64,000 nt of DNA from Shewanella pealeana ATCC 700345 (lineage in GTDB: Bacteria; Pseudomonadota; Gammaproteobacteria; Enterobacterales; Shewanellaceae), in contig NC_009901.1 in NCBI RefSeq assembly GCF_000018285.1, positions 1,611,001 through 1,675,000 of the forward strand, written 5' to 3'. The translations under genes and the position numbers were made by a program. This document shows, in pieces, positions 27,295-37,278 of the stretch. The notes under the pieces were generated by a model. That model worked only from the letters and a program-made list of their open reading frames with translations, did no database searches and was not told the origin of the DNA. The number at the start of each line of letters is the position of its first letter. Position 1 is the first letter of the stretch.

Positions 27295-28038
27295 GTGGAC
27301 AAATTGCTCTATGTCGCGATGAGCGGCGCTAAACAAAATATGAACTCATTGGCGGTTAGTGCTAACAATTTAGCCAACGCTAATACCGATGGCTTTAAAT
27401 CCTCCCTCGCTCAAGCTCGCTCAATGCAAGCATTTGGCGAAGGTTTGCCTACGCGTGTGTTCTCAATGACCGAAACTCCGTCAGCTAATTTTGCCAGTGG
27501 TCCGATAAAGACCACCGGGCGCGATTTGGATATTGCCGTAAAAGGTGATGGCTGGATTGCGGTGCAAGCCGAAAATGGCGGTGAAGCTTATACCCGCTCA
27601 GGCAGCTTGCGTTTCGATAACTCCGGTGTGCTACGTAACGACAAAGGCACGGCAGTGATGGGTGACAATGGTCCTATTGTATTGCCGCTGCCGATTGAAA
27701 AGGTCGAAATTTCTCAGGACGGTATTGTCTCAGTTCGGCCCTCTGGTGCTACAGCAGAAGTTATCGAAGAGGTGGCTCGTATTAAACTGGTCAACCCGGG
27801 TAATCAAAATTTAATGCGCGGGGAAGACGGTCTGTTCCGTTTGATGTCTGGTGAAAATGCTCCAGCCGATCCTAGCGTGGGTCTGTTAAGTGGTGCGGTT
27901 GAAGGCAGTAACGTCAATGCAGTCCATGAGATGGTATCTATGATTGACCTGCAGCGTCAGTTCGAGATGCAAGTGAAAATGATGAAAACAGCTGAAGAGA
28001 ACGATCGCGCGTCCTCTTCCTTAATGCGCATAAGCTAG
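27295..28038 (+). CDS. flgF: Flagellar proximal rod protein FlgF
   Basis: Rod protein of 247 residues. The true start is the GTG at 27295 (MDKLLYVAMSG), preceded by GGAG. A longer open frame begins at the sigma54 promoter itself and cannot be translated. Motifs: VSANNLANANTDGFKSSLAQ near residue 21, and C-terminal EGSNVNAVHEMVSMIDLQRQ. Followed by flgG after 10 nt. Confidence 0.94.
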   Translation: MDKLLYVAMSGAKQNMNSLAVSANNLANANTDGFKSSLAQARSMQAFGEGLPTRVFSMTETPSANFASGPIKTTGRDLDIAVKGDGWIAVQAENGGEAYTRSGSLRFDNSGVLRNDKGTAVMGDNGPIVLPLPIEKVEISQDGIVSVRPSGATAEVIEEVARIKLVNPGNQNLMRGEDGLFRLMSGENAPADPSVGLLSGAVEGSNVNAVHEMVSMIDLQRQFEMQVKMMKTAEENDRASSSLMRIS

Positions 28039-28048
28039 GAGAGATACT

Positions 28049-28837
28049 ATGCATCCCGCTTTATGGATTAGTAAGACTGGTTTAGACGCTCAGCAAACTG
28101 ATATTTCGGTAATTTCTAACAACGTGGCTAACGCCAGCACCGTAGGCTTTAAAAAGAGTCGTGCGGTTTTTGAAGACTTGCTTTATCAAAACGTTAATCA
28201 AGCAGGCGGTATTAGTGCGTCGAATACGAAACTGCCAAATGGTTTAAGTATTGGTTCGGGTACCAAAGTAGTCGCAACCCAAGAGATCTTTACTCAGGGT
28301 AACATGCTGACCACAGATAACTCGTTGGATCTATTGGTTGAAGGCCCTGGCTTTTTTGAAGTGCAACTTCCAGATGGTACCGCCGCTTATACCCGTAATG
28401 GTCAATTTAGTTTAGATGACACAGGGCAGATAGTAACTCCTGGCTCAGGCTATGTGGTGCAACCAGCAATCACAATCCCAGAAGATGCTACAAGCATTAC
28501 CGTGTCTGCAGAAGGTGAAGTGTCAGTTAAAACACCGGGTAATGCAGAAAACCAGGTGGTGGGGCAGTTAGCAATATCGGATTTTATTAACCCGTCAGGA
28601 CTCGATCCTATGGGGCAAAATTTGTATATGGAAACTGGCGCGAGCGGTACGCCAATCCAAGGTACCGCTTCGCTTGATGGCATGGGCGCCATTCGTCAAG
28701 GTGCACTCGAAACGTCAAATGTTAACGTGACCGAAGAGCTAGTTAACTTGATTGAAAGCCAGCGTATTTACGAGATGAACTCAAAGGTAATCTCGGCGGT
28801 TGACCAGATGTTGTCTTACGTTAACCAAAATCTTTAA
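28049..28837 (+). CDS. flgG: Flagellar distal rod protein FlgG
   Basis: Distal rod subunit. 262 residues, close to the canonical 260. N-terminal MHPALWISKTGLDAQQ and VISNNVANASTVGFKKSR; C-terminal ETSNVNVTEELVNLIESQRI. AGGAGAG ribosome binding site. In operon with flgF and flgH. Confidence 0.96.
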   Translation: MHPALWISKTGLDAQQTDISVISNNVANASTVGFKKSRAVFEDLLYQNVNQAGGISASNTKLPNGLSIGSGTKVVATQEIFTQGNMLTTDNSLDLLVEGPGFFEVQLPDGTAAYTRNGQFSLDDTGQIVTPGSGYVVQPAITIPEDATSITVSAEGEVSVKTPGNAENQVVGQLAISDFINPSGLDPMGQNLYMETGASGTPIQGTASLDGMGAIRQGALETSNVNVTEELVNLIESQRIYEMNSKVISAVDQMLSYVNQNL

Positions 28838-28859
28838 GCATTTTTAAGAGGCTTTTTAT

Positions 28860-29534
28860 ATGAAGCGTTTGTGGGTTTTTATGCTGATGGCAGCCATATC
28901 AGGCTGTAACTCTACTAACGGTAAGCCGATTGCTGACGATCCTTATTACGCGCCAGTGTATCCAGAGGCGCCGCCAACAAAAATCGCAGCGACAGGCTCT
29001 ATGTATCAAGATAGCCAAGCATCTAGCCTCTACTCTGACATTAAAGCACTCAAAGTCGGTGACATCATTACAGTACTGTTGATGGAGCAGACTCAGGCGA
29101 AGAAAAGTGCTAATAACGAAATTTCCAAGGGAACGGATCTATCACTTGATCCGATTTATGCTGGCGGCGGCAACGTCACCATTGGCGGTAATCCAATCGA
29201 TCTTCGCTACAAAGACAGCATGAATACTAAGCGTGAATCAGATGCTGACCAAAGCAACAGCTTGTCTGGCAGTATTTCAGCTAACGTGATGCAGGTGCTA
29301 AATAACGGTAACTTGGTTATTCGAGGCGAAAAATGGATAAGCATCAACAACGGTGACGAGTTTGTTCGCATCACAGGCATTGTGCGTGCCCAAGACATTC
29401 GCCCTGATAATACGATTGACTCACAGCGAGTGGCAAATGCCCGTATTCAGTACAGTGGAACCGGTACATTTGCCGAAGTGCAAAAAGTAGGTTGGTTAGC
29501 TTCGTTCTTTATGGGTAGCTGGTGGCCATTCTAG
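28860..29534 (+). CDS. flgH: Flagellar L-ring protein FlgH (lipoprotein)
   Basis: Forms the L-ring bushing in the outer membrane. 224 residues with lipobox AAISGCNS (Cys near residue 16). Conserved [20 protein letters not shown], then the C-terminal [20 protein letters not shown] and a hydrophobic end FFMGSWWPF. Lies between flgG and flgI in the standard order. Confidence 0.95.
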   Translation: MKRLWVFMLMAAISGCNSTNGKPIADDPYYAPVYPEAPPTKIAATGSMYQDSQASSLYSDIKALKVGDIITVLLMEQTQAKKSANNEISKGTDLSLDPIYAGGGNVTIGGNPIDLRYKDSMNTKRESDADQSNSLSGSISANVMQVLNNGNLVIRGEKWISINNGDEFVRITGIVRAQDIRPDNTIDSQRVANARIQYSGTGTFAEVQKVGWLASFFMGSWWPF

Positions 29535-29573
29535 GCCAACGTTATGGGTATGAGCCTAGGTTAAGGATTTAGG

Positions 29574-30668
29574 ATGATGAAATTAAAATTGGTTTTGCTC
29601 TGTGCAATCTTAGCCTTGAGCGCCCCTGTGCACGCACAGCGAATTAAAGACATTGCTAACGTACAAGGCGTACGTAGTAACCAGTTAATCGGCTACGGTT
29701 TAGTGGTAGGTTTGCCGGGTACGGGTGAGAAAACCCGTTATACCGAGCAGACCTTTAAGACCATGCTGAAAAACTTCGGCATTAATCTGCCGGATAACTT
29801 CAGACCTAAGATTAAAAACATTGCGGTTGTTGCCGTGAGCGCGGAAATGCCGCCATTTATCAAACCGGGTCAAACCTTAGATGTGACGGTTTCTAGCCTA
29901 GGTGAGGCAAAAAGCCTACGTGGTGGCATGTTGTTACAGACCTTTTTAAAAGGTGTCGACGGTAATGTTTACGCGATAGCCCAAGGCAGCATGGTGGTCA
30001 GTGGTTTTAGTGCTGAAGGCATGGATGGCTCGAAGGTCGTGCAAAACACGCCAACAGTTGGGCGCATTCCAAACGGAGCCATTATTGAACGTACGGTGGC
30101 AACACCATTTTCAACTGGCGATCACTTAACCTTTAACTTACGCCGCGCCGATTTTTCTACTGCAAAGCGTTTGGCTGACTCGATTAATGATCTGTTAGGC
30201 CCAGGTATGGCAAGGCCGCTAGACGCTGCATCTGTGCAGGTCAGTGCCCCGCGAGATGTATCGCAGCGCGTGTCATTTTTGGCAACACTTGAGAATATCG
30301 AAGTTGAGCCTGCTGCAGAGTCAGCCAAAGTGATTGTTAACTCTCGAACAGGTACGATTGTCGTCGGTCAAAACGTCAAATTATTGCCAGCTGCGGTGAC
30401 CCACGGTGGCTTAACAGTGACAATTGCAGAGGCGACGCAGGTTTCACAGCCTAACGCATTCGGTAATGGACAAACTGTGGTCACTACCGACAGTACAATC
30501 GATGTGGCAGAAGAAGACAGTCGCATGTTTATGTTTAACCCTGGAACCACGCTAGACGAGCTAGTTAGGGCGGTTAACTTAGTGGGTGCGGCTCCGTCAG
30601 ACGTACTGGCGATACTCGAAGCGTTAAAGATGGCAGGCGCTTTGCATGGTGAATTGATAATTATCTAA
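29574..30668 (+). CDS. flgI: Flagellar P-ring protein FlgI
   Basis: Forms the P-ring in the periplasm around the rod. 364 residues with a Sec signal peptide (cleavage near [10 protein letters not shown]). Strongly conserved core: [25 protein letters not shown] and the C-terminal [20 protein letters not shown]. Two successive ATG codons occur at the start. Folding requires FlgA, encoded in this locus. Confidence 0.96.
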   Translation: MMKLKLVLLCAILALSAPVHAQRIKDIANVQGVRSNQLIGYGLVVGLPGTGEKTRYTEQTFKTMLKNFGINLPDNFRPKIKNIAVVAVSAEMPPFIKPGQTLDVTVSSLGEAKSLRGGMLLQTFLKGVDGNVYAIAQGSMVVSGFSAEGMDGSKVVQNTPTVGRIPNGAIIERTVATPFSTGDHLTFNLRRADFSTAKRLADSINDLLGPGMARPLDAASVQVSAPRDVSQRVSFLATLENIEVEPAAESAKVIVNSRTGTIVVGQNVKLLPAAVTHGGLTVTIAEATQVSQPNAFGNGQTVVTTDSTIDVAEEDSRMFMFNPGTTLDELVRAVNLVGAAPSDVLAILEALKMAGALHGELIII

Positions 30669-30696
30669 ATATTGTCAGTTTTATTGGAAAGGTGTC

Positions 30697-31788
30697 ATGG
30701 AGAAGTTGTCGAACGCATCGCAATTTCTGGATCTTGGAGGCTTGGACTCATTAAGATCCAGAGCTCAAAAAGATGAAACCAGTGCATTAAAAGAAGTTGC
30801 CCAGCAATTCGAGGGGATCTTCGTGCAAATGCTGATGAAAAGCATGCGTGATGCTAATGCTGTGTTTGAGTCTGACAGCCCAATGAATAGCCAGTACACC
30901 AAGTTTTATGAGCAGATGCATGATCAGCAGATGTCGCTCAACCTTTCTGGTGAAGGCATGTTGGGCTTAGCCGATCTAATGGTGCAGCAACTTGACCCCG
31001 CTAATAGTCCGATGACTCCAGCCTCTGTGCTCCGTGGTGATATCAACGGCGGCTCTAAGGCTGCAGCATTGACCATGGATAGACCGGATATGCTGCAGAT
31101 GCCGAGCTCACGTATTGCTAGCCCTGACACTATTACCGATCACGTTCCAAAAAATCAGAATAGTTTCGCTAGTAATAGCCAAGCATCAGCACCACAAGCA
31201 ATTACAAGCAGTGTTCAATCACAAACATTAGATTCGGTATTGAGTGGCAAAATATTGCCGTCGGCGGCAGTCAACGCCGATAAGTCTCAGGCAAACTTTA
31301 CCAGCCAAGATGAGTTCGTGGCGCGTCTATATCCCCATGCCCAAAAAGCGGCTCAAACCTTAGGTACCACACCAGAAGTATTGATTGCTCAATCGGCGCT
31401 AGAAACAGGTTGGGGCCAGAAAATGGTCAAAGGCCATCAAGGGCAGCAGAGTAATAACCTGTTTAACATTAAGGCCGACAATCGTTGGCAAGGTGAGAAA
31501 GCCTCAGTTAGCACCCTAGAATATGAGCAAGGTATTGCCGTTAAGCAGCAAGCGAATTTCAGAGTCTATGAGGATATTGGTCAAAGCTTTAATGACTTTG
31601 TTTCATTCGTTTCCAATGGTGAGCGTTATCAAGACGCGATGAAACAAGCCGCTAATCCGCAAGCCTTTATCCGATCCTTGCAAGAGGCTGGCTACGCAAC
31701 CGACCCTAAATATGCCGATAAGGTTATTCAGGTGATGAAAACCATTACTCGAGACTTTAAAGATGTCTTACAAGGGGTTAAGCAATGA
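30697..31788 (+). CDS. flgJ: Flagellar rod cap and muramidase FlgJ
   Basis: Bifunctional protein of 363 residues. The N-terminal rod-cap domain (about 25-100) has ALKEVAQQFEGIFVQMLMKS. A Ser/Gln-rich linker follows. The C-terminal glucosaminidase domain (about 205-355) has TTPEVLIAQSALETGWGQKM, with the catalytic-type Glu in ALETGWG, and NLFNIKADNRW. It digests peptidoglycan for rod passage. Confidence 0.95.
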   Translation: MEKLSNASQFLDLGGLDSLRSRAQKDETSALKEVAQQFEGIFVQMLMKSMRDANAVFESDSPMNSQYTKFYEQMHDQQMSLNLSGEGMLGLADLMVQQLDPANSPMTPASVLRGDINGGSKAAALTMDRPDMLQMPSSRIASPDTITDHVPKNQNSFASNSQASAPQAITSSVQSQTLDSVLSGKILPSAAVNADKSQANFTSQDEFVARLYPHAQKAAQTLGTTPEVLIAQSALETGWGQKMVKGHQGQQSNNLFNIKADNRWQGEKASVSTLEYEQGIAVKQQANFRVYEDIGQSFNDFVSFVSNGERYQDAMKQAANPQAFIRSLQEAGYATDPKYADKVIQVMKTITRDFKDVLQGVKQ

Positions 31789-31831
31789 AGATTAGTGTTG
31801 TTCAACCACTTGAAGCAGGGAGTCAGTACGC

Positions 31832-33754
31832 ATGTCTTTAGATTTAATGAATATAGCTCGCACAGGCGTGCTGGCCTCTCAATCGCAACTGGCGATAACC
31901 AGTAATAACATCGCTAATGCTAATACTGCAGGCTATAACCGTCAGGTGGTTTCACAGTCGGCGCTTGATTCACAGCGCATGGGCAATGACTTTTATGGTG
32001 CGGGTACCTATGTCTCTGATGTTAAACGCGTCTATAACGACTACGCCACAAGAGAGTTGCGTATTGGCTCTACTGCTGTCAGTGAGACGCAAACAACGTT
32101 TGGCAAGATGAGTGAGTTAGATCAGCTGTTCTCACAAATCGGTAAAGGGGTACCAGAAGGGCTAAACAATTTCTTTGCCAGCATGAACGCCTTATCTGAT
32201 ATCCCTGGTGATTTGGGAATGCGAGGTTCAATGCTGACCAGCGCTAACCAATTAGCCGACAGCATTAATCAAATGCAAGGGCACCTTGATAGCCAGATGA
32301 CTCAGACCAATGACCAGATTGCCGCAGTAACGACTCGTATCAATGAGATCAGTAAAGAATTAGGCAATATCAACAGAGAGCTGATGAAGTCTCAGGGCGA
32401 AGACATGCAGCTCTTAGACAAACAAGATGCACTGATTTTAGAGCTGAGTGAGTATGCCTCTGTTAACGTAGTGCCACTCGATTCAGGAGCCAAGAGTGTG
32501 ATGCTTGGCGGTTCTATGATGTTGGTATCGGGCGAAGTCTCGATGCAAATGGGCACAGTGCAAGGTGACCCTTACCCTAATGAGTTACAGATCACCGCAC
32601 AGTCGGGCAATAAGAGCATGATTGTTGATGCAACCAAACTGGGAGGTCAGTTAGGTGCATTAGTTAACTACCGCGATGAAACTTTGACCCCATCGCAGAT
32701 GGAGTTTGGTCAATACGCATTAGGTGTAGCCGATGCGTTTAATCAGGCGCAGGCACAAGGTTTTGACTTAAATGGTCAAGTCGGCGCCAATATCTTTACC
32801 GATATTAACGACCCATCAATGCAGATTGGCCGTGTCGGTGCACTATCGAGCAATACGGGCACTGCAAATCTAAGCGTTAATATTGACGATGTTGGCAGTT
32901 TAACTGGCAGCAGTTATGAGCTTAAGTTTACCGCTCCATCAACCTATGAGCTAAAAGATGCCGCCAGCGGCAATATTACGCCGCTGACGTTAAACGGCAC
33001 TAAGCTCGAGGGCGCTGATGGCTTTAGCATCGACATCGACGCGGGGGCACTCGCCTCTGGTGACACCTTTGAGATTCGTCCAACTTCGGGGGCGGCGGCC
33101 TCAATATCGGTCGAGATGACAGACGGTAAAGGCATTGCCGCGGCGGGAACTAAAATTACTGCCGATGCGGCAAACACCGGTAATAGCCAAGTCAAGCTTG
33201 TGAGTATCGATGACAGAACGGACACCAATTTCCCGGTTACAGGTTCAGAGCTCACCTTTGAAATCGATCCTGCTGCCACGCCGCCCACATTTGAAGTGTT
33301 TGACGTTGATGGCACATCGCTTGGCGCCGCCGCAGCTTATACACCCCCGAATATCAGCGCTCATGGTTTTACCTTCGAGATTGATTCTACCGCAGCGACT
33401 GCGGAGAAGTTTACCTTCGACTTATCATTTGCTGAAGGTGATAACACTAACATGGTGAACATGGCCAAGCTCAATGAAGCTAAATTGATGAATGGTGGCA
33501 AAACAACGTTAAATGACGTGTATGAAAACACTAAGTTTGATGTGGGCAGCAAGACTAAAGCTGCTGAGGTTGCTATGGGGTCTGCTGATGCAATATACAC
33601 TCAAGCCTATACCCGAGTACAAAGTGTGTCAGGGGTTAATCTTGATGAAGAGGCGGCAAACTTGATGCGTTTTCAACAGTCTTATCAGGCGTCGGCACGG
33701 ATCATGACCACAGCCAATGAAATATTCAACACACTATTTAGTTCTCTGCGTTAG
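31832..33754 (+). CDS. flgK: Flagellar hook-associated protein 1 FlgK
   Basis: First hook-filament junction protein. 640 residues; longer than E. coli FlgK (547) because of an enlarged, acidic middle domain (about 330-560). N-terminal LAITSNNIANANTAGYNRQV and C-terminal EEAANLMRFQQSYQASARIM are conserved. Would be chaperoned by FlgN. Followed by flgL after 84 nt containing a heptanucleotide repeat. Confidence 0.95.
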   Translation: MSLDLMNIARTGVLASQSQLAITSNNIANANTAGYNRQVVSQSALDSQRMGNDFYGAGTYVSDVKRVYNDYATRELRIGSTAVSETQTTFGKMSELDQLFSQIGKGVPEGLNNFFASMNALSDIPGDLGMRGSMLTSANQLADSINQMQGHLDSQMTQTNDQIAAVTTRINEISKELGNINRELMKSQGEDMQLLDKQDALILELSEYASVNVVPLDSGAKSVMLGGSMMLVSGEVSMQMGTVQGDPYPNELQITAQSGNKSMIVDATKLGGQLGALVNYRDETLTPSQMEFGQYALGVADAFNQAQAQGFDLNGQVGANIFTDINDPSMQIGRVGALSSNTGTANLSVNIDDVGSLTGSSYELKFTAPSTYELKDAASGNITPLTLNGTKLEGADGFSIDIDAGALASGDTFEIRPTSGAAASISVEMTDGKGIAAAGTKITADAANTGNSQVKLVSIDDRTDTNFPVTGSELTFEIDPAATPPTFEVFDVDGTSLGAAAAYTPPNISAHGFTFEIDSTAATAEKFTFDLSFAEGDNTNMVNMAKLNEAKLMNGGKTTLNDVYENTKFDVGSKTKAAEVAMGSADAIYTQAYTRVQSVSGVNLDEEAANLMRFQQSYQASARIMTTANEIFNTLFSSLR

Positions 33755-33794
33755 CACTGAAGACTTCAAGGTTTGAGATAGGATTAGGGACAGA

Positions 33795-33822
33795 GCTTAG
33801 GGCTTAGGGCTTAGGGCTTAAG
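33795..33822 (+). repeat. Heptanucleotide tandem repeat before flgL
   Basis: GCTTAGG occurs three times in exact tandem, then GCTTAAG, within the flgK-flgL spacer 17 nt before the flgL start. Copy number could change by slippage. Confidence 0.8.
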
Positions 33823-33838
33823 AATAGGAATTAAGATT

Positions 33839-35041
33839 ATGCGAATTTCAACAGCGCAAATGTTTCATCAAACTAGCAGTAATGTCTTAAAAGGTCAGTC
33901 TGCTACCAGCCAGATCTTGGAGCAGTTGGCGTCAGGAAAAAAAGTGAATACCGCTGGTGATGACCCTATCGCCGCAGCAGGGATCGATAACCTAAATCAG
34001 CAAAGCGCGTTAACCAATCAGTTTTTAAAGAATATTGATTATGCGAGTAACCGACTCGCAGTAAGTGAAAGTAAGATTGGCAGCGCCGAAACGTTAATAC
34101 AAAGTATGCACGAGGGCATGCTGCGTTCGGTAAACGGCACTTTGAATGATGCCGACCGGCAAGCTATTGCCGATGAGATGCGCAGTAGTCTAGAAGAGCT
34201 GATGTCTATCGCCAACAGTAAAGATGAATCGGGTAATAGTTTGTTTGCCGGTTTTGCAACAGATACAACCCCCTTCGCCTTCGATAATAGCGGTAATGTA
34301 GTTTACAGCGGCGACTCAGGGGTTAGAGACTCCATCGTGGCATCGGGAATAACCGTAGGCAGTAATATCGCTGGAGACAGTATTTTTATGAATGCCGCCA
34401 ATGCCATAGGTGATTATAGCGTCAATTATTCGGCATCTCAAACCGGCAGTTTTACAGTTGAAAGCGCCAAAGTTACAGATGCAAGTTTGCCTGTCGTCGG
34501 AGATTACACCTTTGACTTCGTCGATAATGGTGCCGGCGGATTGGATCTGAATGTGACTGATTCATCAGGCGGTGTCGACACTATTCCTAATTTTGACCCA
34601 AGCCAGCCCGTGACTGTTGACGGCATTGAATTGCAGTTTAAGGGGACACCAGTTGCCGGGGATACTTTTTCAATGTCGCCAGAAACTCAATCAAACATCT
34701 TTGACACCTTAAATAGTGCGATCTCTCTGCTTGAAGATGGCGCAAAGCTGAATAGCCCTCAAGGCCAGTCTGAAATGGCACAGTTATTAAATAATGTAAC
34801 TAGCGGTCAAGAACAGATGGCAATGAGCCGCAGTGTCGCAGGTAATAGTCTCAAAAGCTTAGAGAGCTATACCGATACCCATAAAGAAGAGCAGTTGGTT
34901 AACCAATCAGCGCTATCACTACTGGAAGACCTCGATTACGCCGAAGCGATTACCGAGTTTGAAAAACAGCAATTAGCGTTGAATGCCGTTTCGAGTGTGT
35001 TTAGCAAGGTGGGCTCGACTTCACTGTTTGACTATATCTGA
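33839..35041 (+). CDS. flgL: Flagellar hook-associated protein 3 FlgL
   Basis: Second hook-filament junction protein, flagellin-like at its ends. 400 residues. N-terminal LEQLASGKKVNTAGDDPIAA near residue 27 and C-terminal EAITEFEKQQLALNAVSSVF. The last gene of flgFGHIJKL. No terminator follows; instead a sigma54-like element for the first flagellin is found 29 nt downstream. Confidence 0.95.
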   Translation: MRISTAQMFHQTSSNVLKGQSATSQILEQLASGKKVNTAGDDPIAAAGIDNLNQQSALTNQFLKNIDYASNRLAVSESKIGSAETLIQSMHEGMLRSVNGTLNDADRQAIADEMRSSLEELMSIANSKDESGNSLFAGFATDTTPFAFDNSGNVVYSGDSGVRDSIVASGITVGSNIAGDSIFMNAANAIGDYSVNYSASQTGSFTVESAKVTDASLPVVGDYTFDFVDNGAGGLDLNVTDSSGGVDTIPNFDPSQPVTVDGIELQFKGTPVAGDTFSMSPETQSNIFDTLNSAISLLEDGAKLNSPQGQSEMAQLLNNVTSGQEQMAMSRSVAGNSLKSLESYTDTHKEEQLVNQSALSLLEDLDYAEAITEFEKQQLALNAVSSVFSKVGSTSLFDYI

Positions 35042-35069
35042 CTTGGTTTTTTTCGATTTTTTAACAAAG

Positions 35070-35085
35070 TTGGCACGAAAAAAGC
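35070..35085 (+). promoter_or_regulatory. Sigma54-like promoter of the first flagellin
   Basis: TTGGCACG, four A, then AAGC. The -24 box is perfect and the -12 GC is at correct spacing, but the usual TT of TTGC is AA. It is about 260 nt before the flagellin start. No sigma28 match was found in this leader. Confidence 0.55.
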
Positions 35086-35176
35086 ATTAAAACATTAAAG
35101 GGTTTGTCTATTTAAAATATTTGACACCCGCAGCTTAAATTTAACTTTAGCTGCTTGTTGATTGCTGCAGTGCTCC

Positions 35177-35224
35177 GTGCTTAACGCAGACTCATAGCGT
35201 ATAAGTGCACTGCGTTAAATGCAC
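35177..35224 (+). promoter_or_regulatory. Inverted repeat in the leader of the first flagellin
   Basis: TTAACGCAG (35181-35189) and CTGCGTTAA (35210-35218) with 20 nt between. The stem can be lengthened by GTGC / GCAC after a small bulge. It lies in the predicted 5' untranslated RNA and could act as an RNA structure or a protein site. Confidence 0.45.
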
Positions 35225-35347
35225 AGGGCTTAATGATGAGACAAGGGAGTCGAAATCATTTTAAACAGCAGTAATCGAAAAATTTTACTATTAACAATTT
35301 TAGCCAAGTATCTAGTCTTGGCGACAAACTAAGAAGAGGATTACAAC

Positions 35348-36532
35348 ATGGCTATTAGCGTTAATACTAACGTCACATCGATGAGAGCACAGAACAACCT
35401 AAACAGTGCTAACTCAAGCACGCAAACATCGATGGAACGTTTATCATCGGGTCTGCGAATTAATAGCGCCAAAGATGATGCTGCAGGGCTGCAGATCTCT
35501 AACCGTATGACCAGCCAAATTAACGGCATCGGCGTTGCAATGCGTAACGCTAACGACGGAATCTCTATTGCACAGACAGCTGAAGGTGCGATGCAAGAGT
35601 CGACTAACATCTTACAGCGTATGCGTGACCTGTCTTTACAATCGGCTAACGGTTCTAACTCCGCGGATGATCGCGCTGCGATGCAAAAAGAGATGACCTC
35701 ACTGCAGGCGGAATTGACTCGTATCTCTGATACCACCTCTTTCGGTGGCCAGAAGTTACTCAATGGTGATTATGGTACGCAGAACTTCCAGGTGGGAGCT
35801 AACGCCAATGAGACTATTTCATTAACACTATCAGATATTTCAGCCGATCAACTTGGTTCATCTGGTCAATCGGTAGATGGTGCGCTAACTGCAGCGGAAA
35901 TTACTGCAACTGTTGCAGGTGGTACGGGAAGTGGTGAGATTTCATTCTCTTATACGCCTTTGGATGGCTCCGCTGAAACACTAACCGCCGATCTAACGGG
36001 TGTGACTGATGCGGATGGCATGGCTGCAGCAATTAATACAGCCCTAGCAGGAGCAAGTATTAGTACAGGTGTCATAGCATCTTCTGATGGTACAGATGTG
36101 ACTTTTGGTGGCATAGGTAACAATGGCGATGTGCTAACGTTAACAAGAAAAATCGACGATGGTACGACTACGGCTCCGGCAACAGCTTTTGCGTTAGGCG
36201 GAGATGATTCACAAGTTATTTCGGTTGATGATATCGACTTAACCACTGAAGCTGGCGCTCAAAGTGCAATATCAACGATTGATGCGGCGATCATACAAAT
36301 TGATAGTCAACGTGCCGACTTAGGTGCGGTGCAAAACCGTATGAGCTTTACCATCAACAACTTGAGCAATATTCAATCAAATGTTACTGATGCCCGAAGC
36401 CGAATTCAAGATGTGGACTTCGCAAAAGAAACTGCCGAGCTGACTAAACAGCAAATTCTGTCACAAACCTCTTCTGCCATGCTTGCACAGGCGAACCAGT
36501 TACCGCAAACAGCCTTATCACTGCTTGGTTAA
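35348..36532 (+). CDS. Flagellin (first copy)
   Basis: Filament subunit of 394 residues. Terminal D0/D1 domains are typical: [37 protein letters not shown] and, at the C-terminus, [20 protein letters not shown]. The end is [10 protein letters not shown]. The central domain (about 170-290) is Ser/Thr/Gly-rich and nearly identical at DNA level to that of the second flagellin, whereas the ends differ. Corresponds in position to flaA of Shewanella; I leave the symbol blank because the copy names vary. GAGG ribosome binding site. Confidence 0.95.
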   Translation: MAISVNTNVTSMRAQNNLNSANSSTQTSMERLSSGLRINSAKDDAAGLQISNRMTSQINGIGVAMRNANDGISIAQTAEGAMQESTNILQRMRDLSLQSANGSNSADDRAAMQKEMTSLQAELTRISDTTSFGGQKLLNGDYGTQNFQVGANANETISLTLSDISADQLGSSGQSVDGALTAAEITATVAGGTGSGEISFSYTPLDGSAETLTADLTGVTDADGMAAAINTALAGASISTGVIASSDGTDVTFGGIGNNGDVLTLTRKIDDGTTTAPATAFALGGDDSQVISVDDIDLTTEAGAQSAISTIDAAIIQIDSQRADLGAVQNRMSFTINNLSNIQSNVTDARSRIQDVDFAKETAELTKQQILSQTSSAMLAQANQLPQTALSLLG

Positions 36533-36645
36533 AGCAGGCCGGTTAAGGCAAAGATGGTTTAAAAACGGCTAAAAGACGAACGGCCTGCGGCCTTACGGAT
36601 GACGGAACGCTGCGCTTACGCAAAGCAGGTCAAGAGCGTCACAGG

Positions 36646-36690
36646 AAAAGCAACAGCAAGACCCAAGTGGGCCTAGCTGTTGCTTTTTTA
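36646..36690 (+). terminator. Terminator after the first flagellin
   Basis: 12-bp stem AAAAGCAACAGC / GCTGTTGCTTTT with an 18-nt loop and a T-run, about 115 nt after the stop of the first flagellin. Confidence 0.88.
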
Positions 36691-36774
36691 TTTGCATGGC
36701 AACAGCCCATTCCTAGCTTTTATCTCTTAACACCTCACACCTTAGCTGACTTAATCTTGTCACTGCCTTTCTTC

Positions 36775-36904
36775 GCTTTCACGGAGGACACGGAGAAGTG
36801 CGTAGAGCAAAAGATTGAAACTGCTTTGTTATTTGGCTTTGCTGTTGCTTGTCTTGTTATTGCTTTTCTCCGTGTAGCGCAGCGCTTTCACGAAGGGCAC
36901 GAAG
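36775..36904. repeat. CACGGAG-type direct and inverted repeat pair
   Basis: GCTTTCACGGAGGACACGG (36775-36793, then AG) recurs as GCTTTCACGAAGGGCACGA (36884-36902, then AG) with 3 differences in 21. ACACGGAGAA (36788-36797) is also complementary to TTCTCCGTGT (36866-36875). Different in wording from the other cluster repeats. Confidence 0.65.
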
Positions 36905-37136
36905 TAGAGCAGAAGAGATGGTCATTCTATTGCTTTTCTTAGTCGGAGGGCCAGTAGCCTTTGCTTGTATGGCTGGGCGGAGCCCACTATAGCCGTGGCG
37001 AAGCCGCGTCCTAGCAGCGAAGCGCTCTAGCGTCTGGTTACTCAAGCTTGCGTGGGTAACTGATTGTTTGTGTTTGGTTTAATTCTGTTGAAGTAGTCTC
37101 TTTCGTTAAAAAAACAACTAAATTCAAAAAAAAGTC

Positions 37137-37163
37137 TAAAGCTTAAACCTCCTCTGCCGTTAT
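37137..37163 (+). promoter_or_regulatory. Sigma28 (FliA) promoter of the second flagellin
   Basis: TAAAGCTT, 11 nt, GCCGTTAT: a strong FliA match, 115 nt before the second flagellin start. Confidence 0.85.
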
Positions 37164-37278
37164 ATGTATTGTAACCAAGATGATTCGCCTGACTTTACCA
37201 AGACAGGCATTAATTAAAGCACTGTAATTAAACAATTGTTTTTAGTGCAGTCTAAAGTAAGGTAAGAGGGAATTAATA

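Larger units (their letters stand above)
36536..37045. repeat. Mosaic intergenic repeat cluster R4 (between the flagellins)
   Basis: Gene-free region of about 740 bp. The left end has the GGCC-TGC-GGCC mini-hairpin (36582-36592) and GGAACGCTGCGCTTACG words of the shared family. A terminator is at 36646-36690. The right end (36965-37035) has GTGGCGAAGCCGC-type and CTAGCAGCGAAGCGCTCTAG words. The middle holds a separate repeat pair (see 36775-36904). The leftmost frame of about 91 codons here is not credible as a gene. Confidence 0.75.

Noticed and set aside
35341..35763. Long antisense frames over the flagellins and other flg/fli genes
   Set aside because: They are shadows of strongly biased coding sequence on the opposite strand, without ribosome binding sites or recognisable products.
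36667..36942. Open frame of 91 codons between the flagellins
   Set aside because: It begins inside the terminator stem and runs over repeat sequence; composition is repeat-driven and there is no ribosome binding site.
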